Assembly (NCBI GenBank): GCA_021647205.1
Contig: JAKIVD010000009.1
Span: 1-64,000, forward strand
DNA: 64,000 nucleotides
Source: Bacteroidales bacterium
Lineage (GTDB): Bacteria; Bacteroidota; Bacteroidia; Bacteroidales; F082
Direction of reading: 5' to 3'
The notes beneath the pieces are model-generated. The model ran no database searches. It was not told the origin of the DNA and saw only the letters and a list, made by a program, of their open reading frames with translations. Shown here in pieces: positions 26,634-33,430 of the stretch. Positions within the stretch are counted from its first letter, which is position 1. Each line of letters starts with the position of its first letter. The translations under genes and the position numbers were made by a program.

Positions 26634-28928
26634 TTATCTGTAAAACCTGGATTTATTAAATATCAGGTAACCGATGCCGAGAAAAAACGAAAATTTCTCA
26701 CCGGGCCGCTCAAAATAATTCACCGAAGCACTAATTGGCCCGATGGGCGAATGATAAACAAGTTGTACCGTACCGGCGATGTATTGGTACGAAAAGGGTG
26801 CGCTTAAAGTAACACTGTAATCTTCCGTCCCCCTTAACATCTTCCTGTAGGGAACAAAATAATTCCCTTCGATGCGCAATTCCAGAGATTTCAATAATTC
26901 GAAAATGAATTTTACACCCAACCCGCCGAAACTGTATGCACGATAGTTTTCGAGAAACATCGTTTCCATCAAGGGTGTAGGTTCATAAGAGGAGGCCAGC
27001 AAGAGACTGGAAACATAGTTACCGAGCAGTGGTTTGTTTGAAACGGAAAAATCGGCCGTTGCCCCCAGGATGAACGGTTTGAACACCTGGAAATATTGCT
27101 CGTAATGAACCGACAACAATAAAAATTCCAGGTCGCGCACATATTCTTCCACACCAGACACCGTTGTTCCCGGGATGGTGTGCTCGTTTCCCGAGTAGTA
27201 ATTCAAGCCCAGGAAAAAGCGGCTCCCTTTTGTCGCAAACTGTTTGCGGTTCAGGCTGTTTCGCGTAAATTCTATGTAGGGGTTCAGAAAATAGAAATTT
27301 GACTGGTCTGCCGTATCAGTCCGCGTGAAATAATTATTTTGGTAGTACGTTGTGTTCAGGTTTAATTTTGTTGCCCCGAATTTAAGCGCGTGCGACAACC
27401 CTATCGGAATGCCGGCGCTCAGGTCAAAATAATTTTCATCAATAATAACGAATGCCGGGGATTTGTCCTCAAAGAAGTAGCGCGAATTACTAAAATAATT
27501 TTTCCCTGAAGCCAGAAACTTCGCCCTTAAAACAACCGGTAACCTGCCCTGCACCTCCCATTTTCCATCCAGCCAGACGCTGTTGTAGAAAGTACCAAAG
27601 TAGGCGCCTGCTTCAATCGATTTATATGTTTTTCCCAAATGCCGGTAGCCAAAGCTGACAAAACCTTCGTTTACCCCTGTTGATGAGATAAAGCCGCCAA
27701 ATTGAAGTGCAAAGGGGGTAACCTCTTTAATATCGAGTGTGAGATCAAATTTCCGGCTGCTGTCATTAAAGTGCAATGAGGGATAAGCATTCAGCACATT
27801 CTCATTGGCAAGTAAACGCGTATATTGTTTTTTGTAATCGTCCGCATTTTCATCCTCTTTGTGAACACGGAACGACTTCATAAAATACACTTCCTGTTTG
27901 CCGTTCACCCCTTTCACGCGTACTTCGTCAATCACTAATTCCGGTTGGCTTTGCTGAAAGTTTTTCCGCATTTTTTCAATGGCAGCAGCCGATTGTTTTT
28001 TCGCTATTTTCTCTTTGAGCAAAGGTATCTTCCGCAAGGCGGCAACATAACCACTGTCGATATAGCTGTTAATCTCCTGAAAATTAAAAATATTCTCGTT
28101 GCCCGACTTGGTTTCGATGAGCAGCCCCCTGGCAGAGTCGATGTTAAAATCGGCCTTCTTCATCAGCATACTTGTCATTTGTGAAACAATGTCATTTTCA
28201 TCGGGTGACACATAATTGTCAACGGCTTTGCTGCCAATAATAAAATCGGGCCGAAATACCTTTTCAGCAGTATTTACCGGAAAGTTGTCGTACATCCCAC
28301 CATCAAAAAGCAATTTATCATCCAGTTTAACCGGCCTGATAAAAAAGGGAAACGTCATTGAAGCACGGACTGCCTTCGCCAAATCCCCGTCTTTCAGCAC
28401 AAGCATCCGGCTCGAATCAATATCTGTTGCCACGCAACGGAAAGGGATCATCAGACTGTCAAAATCGTAACCGGCAGCAGCAGACGGTCCGGCAAGGTAT
28501 TCCATCAGCAGGTAATCAAACTCCTGGATATTGTACACATTGAATGGCAGGCGGAGCTGAAACCCCTTTTCAACCGAGAATGGGATACGGACGATGGAAG
28601 CGTTGTCGCCGCTACTCTGAAACAGGTACTTATCGCTTTTTACGTCTCCCTGCCTGAAGATGTACAACCTGGGGTCGGAGAGTATTTTCTCAATTTCTTC
28701 CGGGCTGTAACCCGATGCATACAGCCCACCTATAACCGAACCAATCGAGTTGGCAACGATGTAATCGACAGGAATGTTGTTTTCTTCGAGGGCACGCAAC
28801 ACACCGATGTGGGCAAATGCTTTGGCACCACCACCACTCAATACCAAGGCAACCTTTTGAGAAAATGCAGCCGTTCCGATTATGGTAAGCAAAATGATTA
28901 GTATTGTCAGTCCGAACTTTTTCATCAA
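26634..28928 (-). CDS. Patatin-like phospholipase with outer-membrane beta-barrel
   Basis: 764 residues: signal peptide (5-24), patatin domain (~25-290) with oxyanion motif SGGGAKAFAHIG, nucleophile elbow A-N-S-I-G and DGGMYDNFP (catalytic Asp), a POTRA-like linker (~330-400), and a C-terminal Omp85/BamA-type barrel (~410-764). This is the architecture of PlpD-like proteins, in which the lipase domain is exposed by the barrel. The serine elbow reads ANSIG rather than GxSxG: the first Gly is Ala, so activity may be altered. Expected location is the outer membrane. The neighbouring DUF349 gene is in the same direction, but about 140 nt with its own promoter motif lies between. Confidence 0.88.
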   Translation of the reverse strand: MMKKFGLTILIILLTIIGTAAFSQKVALVLSGGGAKAFAHIGVLRALEENNIPVDYIVANSIGSVIGGLYASGYSPEEIEKILSDPRLYIFRQGDVKSDKYLFQSSGDNASIVRIPFSVEKGFQLRLPFNVYNIQEFDYLLMEYLAGPSAAAGYDFDSLMIPFRCVATDIDSSRMLVLKDGDLAKAVRASMTFPFFIRPVKLDDKLLFDGGMYDNFPVNTAEKVFRPDFIIGSKAVDNYVSPDENDIVSQMTSMLMKKADFNIDSARGLLIETKSGNENIFNFQEINSYIDSGYVAALRKIPLLKEKIAKKQSAAAIEKMRKNFQQSQPELVIDEVRVKGVNGKQEVYFMKSFRVHKEDENADDYKKQYTRLLANENVLNAYPSLHFNDSSRKFDLTLDIKEVTPFALQFGGFISSTGVNEGFVSFGYRHLGKTYKSIEAGAYFGTFYNSVWLDGKWEVQGRLPVVLRAKFLASGKNYFSNSRYFFEDKSPAFVIIDENYFDLSAGIPIGLSHALKFGATKLNLNTTYYQNNYFTRTDTADQSNFYFLNPYIEFTRNSLNRKQFATKGSRFFLGLNYYSGNEHTIPGTTVSGVEEYVRDLEFLLLSVHYEQYFQVFKPFILGATADFSVSNKPLLGNYVSSLLLASSYEPTPLMETMFLENYRAYSFGGLGVKFIFELLKSLELRIEGNYFVPYRKMLRGTEDYSVTLSAPFSYQYIAGTVQLVYHSPIGPISASVNYFERPGEKFSFFLGIGYLIFNKSRFYR

Positions 28929-29159
28929 AGCACAAAGAAATATAGCGTATTGAAAGAAATAAAATTGTGCTGACGAAAGTAAAAAAATACTTTGAGTCGC
29001 AGAAGAGAAACCGGAAAACAGGAAAAGTCAAAATACGTTTCCTGTGTTTTGGCAATCCAAGTCATTACCGGAATGGATGACGGAATCAGACAAACTAATA
29101 CTTTCCCCCGGCAGAAAAAGAAAGGGAAGAACAACGGGTCTGGTTAAGGAACCCTGTTT

Positions 29160-30341
29160 TTACACGAAAGAAAGTGCCTGCCCGAGGTCGTCAATAATAT
29201 CGTTAACGTCTTCGATACCAACTGAAAACCTGACAAGTCCGTCACTGATTCCCGCAGACTCGCGTGCTTCTTTCGAGAGCTTGGAGTGCGTCATCGAAGC
29301 GGGGTGTTGAATAAGGGTTTCGATGCCCCCCAGCGAAACAGCGAGCAGGGCCAGGTGTACATTGTTCATCAGTTTTTTGCCTGCTGTTAAGCCACCCCTG
29401 AGCCCGAACGAAATCATCGCACCCGGCCCGTACATTTGCCTTTGCGCCAGTTCGTACTGGGGATGTGATTTTAGGCCGGGATACAATACCCATGCCACTT
29501 TGGGGTGACTTTCCAGGTATTCGGCAACCCGTTTTGTGTTCTCCTGGGCTTTGTCAATACGGATGGAAAGGGTTTTCAACCCCCTGCGTGTTAACCAGGC
29601 CTGGTGCGGGTCCATATTGAAACCCACATTTATCATTACATACCGAAGCCGGTCATACACTTCCTTTTCTTTGGCAACGAGCATCCCACCCACAATATCG
29701 GCATGGCCGTTGATAAATTTTGTCATGGAATGCAGCACAATATCGGCACCCAGTTCCAGGGGCCGTTGCAGGTAGGGGCTGCTGAAAGTATTGTCAACGC
29801 ACACCAGGATGTTGTGCTTGTGTGCAATCGCGGCAGCCGCGGAAAGGTCAGTAATTCCCATGGTCGGATTAGCCGGAGTTTCAAGAAAAAGCAGTTTGGT
29901 ATTGGGCTGAATGGCTTGTTCAATGTTTTCCGGTTTCGTTGTGTCGACAAAAGAGTATTCAATACCGAATTTAGGATAAAGGGTCTCCATTACTCCCCGC
30001 GAGGGCCCGTAAACAGCGTTGCTGCTCACCATGTGATCGCCGGAACCAAGCAGGGCAAGGTAAACGGTATTGACGGCTGCCATGCCCGAAGAAGTAGCAA
30101 TCCCGCCAAAGCCATTTTCCAGCTCGGCCAGTGTATTCTCCAATTCTTCGGTATTGGGGTTGCCAATGCGTGTATAAATGTAGCCTTTTTCTTCGCCTGA
30201 GAAACAATTGGCGCCATGATCGGCATCCCTGAAACTAAATGTTGAGGTCTGGTAAATCGGTGTAACCGCACTTCCCAGAGGGTCTTTGATTCCACCGGCA
30301 TGTACAAGCCTGGAAGCAAATCCTTTGTCTTTTGTGTTCAT
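29160..30341 (-). CDS. PLP-dependent trans-sulfuration enzyme (methionine gamma-lyase/cystathionine lyase type)
   Basis: 393 residues, usual for the Cys/Met metabolism PLP family. Visible motifs: YIYTRIGNPNTEELE, the PLP-binding SSGMAAVNT, DNTFSSPYLQRPLELGAD, the Schiff-base lysine in HSMTKFINGH, and QHPASMTHS. Overall it aligns best by eye with methionine gamma-lyase, but the active-site cysteine that follows YG in that enzyme (GCTF) is replaced by Pro-Ser (GPSRG). Cystathionine gamma-lyase/synthase or homocysteine-related activity is therefore possible. Cytoplasmic. Monocistronic between the patatin and ferritin-like genes on the same strand. Confidence 0.85.
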   Translation of the reverse strand: MNTKDKGFASRLVHAGGIKDPLGSAVTPIYQTSTFSFRDADHGANCFSGEEKGYIYTRIGNPNTEELENTLAELENGFGGIATSSGMAAVNTVYLALLGSGDHMVSSNAVYGPSRGVMETLYPKFGIEYSFVDTTKPENIEQAIQPNTKLLFLETPANPTMGITDLSAAAAIAHKHNILVCVDNTFSSPYLQRPLELGADIVLHSMTKFINGHADIVGGMLVAKEKEVYDRLRYVMINVGFNMDPHQAWLTRRGLKTLSIRIDKAQENTKRVAEYLESHPKVAWVLYPGLKSHPQYELAQRQMYGPGAMISFGLRGGLTAGKKLMNNVHLALLAVSLGGIETLIQHPASMTHSKLSKEARESAGISDGLVRFSVGIEDVNDIIDDLGQALSFV

Positions 30342-30415
30342 TTGTTTGAAAATTATTAATGTATTCGTTTGTTATTTGAACTCACCTTTACTAAAAATAC
30401 AGCCTGTGGGTTTAC

Positions 30416-30446
30416 AAAAAAAAGGCAAACATAATTTGCCTTTTTT
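30416..30446 (-). terminator. Intrinsic terminator of the ferritin-like gene
   Basis: AAAAAAAAGGCAAA (30416-30429) pairs with TTTGCCTTTTTT (30435-30446). On the minus strand the stem is followed by eight T. It lies 41 nt past the ferritin-like stop and could work in both directions. Confidence 0.8.
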
Positions 30447-30486
30447 CTTTTGGATTCTTTTTGAACGAAAAAACTGGTGTTGGTAT

Positions 30487-30990
30487 TTAAAAAGGCCAGA
30501 AATTGTTGTCGTTCCAGATTTGTTCTTTTAAATCTTCATTCAGTTTATGCAAAAGCTGGTGGTGTGTTTTTTCCCAGTCGGCAAGCATTTGATACATTTC
30601 TTTCTCATTGGGGTCCGTTGCTTCCCTGGCACGGTTCGAATAAATCTCGATGGCCCGGTTCTCAAAGTCGATGGCAGCACCAATGGCGGCGGCTTCAAAT
30701 CCGGCTGCCGATATTTCCTTTTTGATGTTTTCGGTCAATATTTCAACTACTTTATCATCCTCCTCTGGTGGTGTCTCATTGCTGAGAAACTCCTGGTGTT
30801 TCTGGAAATGCCTGAACTGCTTAACCAGAAAATTAACATGCTCTTCTTCTTCCTCGGCCATCATCTCAAAAATCTTGGTGGCTGATTTGCTTTCCGAGTT
30901 ACGGGCGGCCTGTGTATAAAAAGCTTTCCCCCGGCGTTCGAGAAGAATGGCTGTTTTCAGTACTTCAACTGCTTTGTCGTTTTGTGTCAT
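30487..30990 (-). CDS. Ferritin-like/rubrerythrin-type diiron protein
   Basis: 167 residues forming a four-helix bundle: helix 1 ILLERRGKAFY (metal Glu), helix 2 EMMAEEEEEHVNFL (ExxH), helix 3 AIDFENRAIEIY, helix 4 MLADWEKTHHQLL (ExxH). These pairs give the diiron ligands of the rubrerythrin N-terminal domain. The C-terminal rubredoxin domain of true rubrerythrin is absent. Likely roles are peroxide reduction or iron handling in the cytoplasm. It has its own promoter and terminator. The tail ...NDNNFWPF is typical of Bacteroidota relatives as far as I can recall. Confidence 0.82.
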   Translation of the reverse strand: MTQNDKAVEVLKTAILLERRGKAFYTQAARNSESKSATKIFEMMAEEEEEHVNFLVKQFRHFQKHQEFLSNETPPEEDDKVVEILTENIKKEISAAGFEAAAIGAAIDFENRAIEIYSNRAREATDPNEKEMYQMLADWEKTHHQLLHKLNEDLKEQIWNDNNFWPF

Positions 30991-31019
30991 TTTTTATTAT
31001 TTTTCAAAATAAAGAACTG

Positions 31020-31053
31020 CAAAGTTATCAAATTTCAAAAGTCTTAAAACAAA
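31020..31053 (-). promoter_or_regulatory. Predicted promoter of the ferritin-like gene
   Basis: On the minus strand, TAACTTTG (31027-31020) is a TAnnTTTG -7 motif, with TTTG (31053-31050) 22 nt upstream as the -33 element. It is divergent from the promoter at 31068-31075. Confidence 0.55.
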
Positions 31054-31067
31054 CTGGAAAAATTGAT

Positions 31068-31075
31068 TAAATTTG
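31068..31075 (+). promoter_or_regulatory. Predicted -7 motif of the amgK-murU operon
   Basis: TAAATTTG is an exact TAnnTTTG match 22 nt upstream of the TTG start at 31098, giving a leader of about 15-20 nt. The same octamer precedes the AddB-like gene at 36438. Confidence 0.5.
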
Positions 31076-31097
31076 TATTCATTCAAGATAAATTGCT

Positions 31098-32543
31098 TTG
31101 GGAGATCACATCCACAACATCAGACAGTTAATTGAGAGAAACCATTTTCCTGCAGTTGACAGTTTTTTTGAGTTGCCCGCTGCGGGTTCGGGAAGGACGT
31201 ATTTCCGTGTTTTTTTCAGGGGGTCCCCCCAGGCTTCACTGCTTGCGTGTTTCAATGAGAGTGTGAGTGAAAATATTGCCCAGTTTTCATTTACACGGCA
31301 TTTTTTGAACAAAGGACTGCGGGTCCCGGAAATCATCGCACGCGATGAAACGTACCGCTACTTTCTGCTCGAAGACCTGGGCGACAAAGACCTTTTCCAG
31401 CTTGTTCAAAAAGGTTTCAATCAGTCAACAATCAATACTTACAAACAGGTTATCCTGGATTTATTGAAGTTTCAGACAGATGGTTTTCAGGGCATTGATT
31501 TAGATGTTGCCCATCCCGTGAGGATATTTAACAAAAAGGCTGTTTTATGGGATTTGAATTATTTTAAATACTACTTTGTCAAGCCCCACAACATCGTTTT
31601 TGACGAAAATAAACTGGAAGACGACTTCCGCACTTTTGCCACTTACCTGCTGGGTGCAGAAATGAATTTCTTCAATTACCGTGATTTTCAGTCAAGGAAT
31701 ATTATGCTGAAAGACGGTTTGCCCTGGTACATCGATTTTCAGGGTGGGCGGCAGGGGCCTTTGCAGTATGATTTGGTTTCGCTGCTGTACCAGGCGAAAG
31801 CCAAGCTACCGGAAAAGCTCAGGGAAGAACTGCTCGGTTTTTACCTCGACAATCTCGAAAAAATATTGCCTGGCAAGAAAGAAAGCTTCCTGTGCTTTTA
31901 CAATGAATACATTTTATTCAGGACACTGCAGGTGCTGGGGGCTTATGGTTTTCGCGGAAAGGTTGAAGGAAAGGCCCATTTTCTGGAAAGCATCCCTTTT
32001 GCCTTACAAAGCCTCAGGCAGATCTTAAAAAACCGCCCCCTGCATTTTAAAATACCGGAGTTGCAAAGGGTTCTGGAAAGCGTGGCAGCCCTCGGCGAAG
32101 AGAAAACCTATAAATTGCCTGAAGGCAAACTGACGGTAAATATTTCCAGCTTTTCTTATAAAAAAACGGGCATCCCTGCCGACCCGACCGATAACGGCGG
32201 CGGCTTTGTTTTCGATTGCCGGGCACTGCCCAATCCGCACAGGGATAAAACGCTCCGCGATTTTAACGGGAAAGAGCCGCCCGTTGTCGCCTTCCTTGAC
32301 AGTAAAACCGAGATGCAGTTTTTCTTAAAACAGGTTTTTCAGCTTGTTGAACAAAGTTGCGACAGCTACCTCCGGAGGAACTTTAGCCATTTGCAAATTA
32401 GTTTTGGCTGTACCGGTGGCAAGCACCGCTCTGTTTATAGCGCCGAAAAGCTCGCTAACCACTTGTCCGGAAAATTCGGAGAACAAATTGAAGTCAGGCT
32501 CCACCACCACCTACTCGAAGCCGAAAGGAGGGCTGCCCGATGA
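31098..32543 (+). CDS. amgK: AmgK-like amino-sugar kinase fused to RapZ C-terminal domain
   Basis: 481 residues. Start: a stop codon at 31089-31091 leaves only TTG (31098) or ATT upstream of conserved sequence, so TTG is chosen. Residues ~1-320 are an APH-type phosphotransferase: nucleotide loop AGSGRTYFRV (29-38), catalytic YRDFQSRN (194-201) and metal-binding IDFQGGRQGP (212-221), close to AmgK, the anomeric MurNAc/GlcNAc kinase. Residues ~345-475 match the RapZ C-terminal domain (FDCRALPNPH, FGCTGGKHRSVYSAE). In E. coli RapZ this domain senses glucosamine-6-phosphate. The next gene, overlapping by 4 nt, is MurU-like, supporting a cell-wall recycling role. RapZ's own N-terminal kinase-like domain is missing. 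Confidence 0.85.
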   Translation: MGDHIHNIRQLIERNHFPAVDSFFELPAAGSGRTYFRVFFRGSPQASLLACFNESVSENIAQFSFTRHFLNKGLRVPEIIARDETYRYFLLEDLGDKDLFQLVQKGFNQSTINTYKQVILDLLKFQTDGFQGIDLDVAHPVRIFNKKAVLWDLNYFKYYFVKPHNIVFDENKLEDDFRTFATYLLGAEMNFFNYRDFQSRNIMLKDGLPWYIDFQGGRQGPLQYDLVSLLYQAKAKLPEKLREELLGFYLDNLEKILPGKKESFLCFYNEYILFRTLQVLGAYGFRGKVEGKAHFLESIPFALQSLRQILKNRPLHFKIPELQRVLESVAALGEEKTYKLPEGKLTVNISSFSYKKTGIPADPTDNGGGFVFDCRALPNPHRDKTLRDFNGKEPPVVAFLDSKTEMQFFLKQVFQLVEQSCDSYLRRNFSHLQISFGCTGGKHRSVYSAEKLANHLSGKFGEQIEVRLHHHLLEAERRAAR

Positions 32544-33271
32544 AAGCCTTTATCTTATCAGCCGGACTGGGCACACGACTGGGGCCGCTGACTGCCACCA
32601 AGCCCAAAGCATTGGTTGAGGTGAATGGAAAAAGCATGCTGGAAAACCTGGTTCTTCACTTGAAGAACCAGGGCATTCAACAATTCCTGATCAATGTACA
32701 CCATTATGCCGAACAGCTTATCCAATTCGTCAAAGATAAAAACAGCTTCGGTGTTGACATCCGGTTCTCCGACGAAAGCCTGCAATTGCTGGATACAGGG
32801 GGCGCCATTCAAAAAGCTGCCGGTTTTTTTGAAGGAAATGAAACAGTTTTAATACACAACGTGGATGTTGTATCAGGTGTAAAACTAAAGGAATTGGCCG
32901 GCTGCCACAAGCAAAGAAAAGCGCTTGTTACTTTGTGCCTCAGAAAAAGGAACTCGGGCAGGGCGCTGTTATTTGATGAAAAAATGGCTTTAACCGGCTG
33001 GACACATTTGGGGAAAAAAGAGTTCAAATGGGTGGGGCCGCCACAGAGCAACTTCAACAGTTTTGCATACAGCGGCATCTGCCTTGCACAGCCCGGCTTT
33101 GCTGAAAAACTGCCGTTTACAGGACGCTTCTCTGTTATCGACGCCTGGCTAACGATGGCCCAGACAGAGCGCATCCTCGGTTTTGAGGACAAATCGGATT
33201 ATTGGTTCGATTTGGGCACGGAGGAGAAAATTGCATCCGCAGAAAATTATTTTTTGAAAGCGGGCAACTAA
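32540..33271 (+). CDS. murU: MurU-like sugar-1-phosphate nucleotidyltransferase
   Basis: 243 residues. The nucleotide-binding signature is ILSAGLGTRLGPLT.TKPKAL (6-25), with a later HNVDV metal site (~108-112) and WFDLGTEEKI near the C-terminus. This is the small nucleotidyltransferase type that includes MurU (MurNAc-1-P uridylyltransferase) and related GDP-mannose or GlcNAc enzymes. The ATG overlaps the stop of the kinase gene (ATGA), so the two are translationally coupled. Together they would turn recycled amino sugar into UDP-amino sugar without passing through GlcN-6-P. Specificity is inferred from the pairing. Confidence 0.85.
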   Translation: MKAFILSAGLGTRLGPLTATKPKALVEVNGKSMLENLVLHLKNQGIQQFLINVHHYAEQLIQFVKDKNSFGVDIRFSDESLQLLDTGGAIQKAAGFFEGNETVLIHNVDVVSGVKLKELAGCHKQRKALVTLCLRKRNSGRALLFDEKMALTGWTHLGKKEFKWVGPPQSNFNSFAYSGICLAQPGFAEKLPFTGRFSVIDAWLTMAQTERILGFEDKSDYWFDLGTEEKIASAENYFLKAGN

Positions 33272-33430
33272 CACCAGCTAATCGCCAGAATGAGCTGTTA
33301 AACCTTTATCTCCTACCGCTTCGTCTCTTTAAAATTGTCCTCCCTGACCAGCGAGCCAAGCCAAGGTCAACCCGCTGGAAAGTTAGCCACGGATGTTAAA
33401 ACAATTGTTCGTACATCCGTGGCCCCGGTT

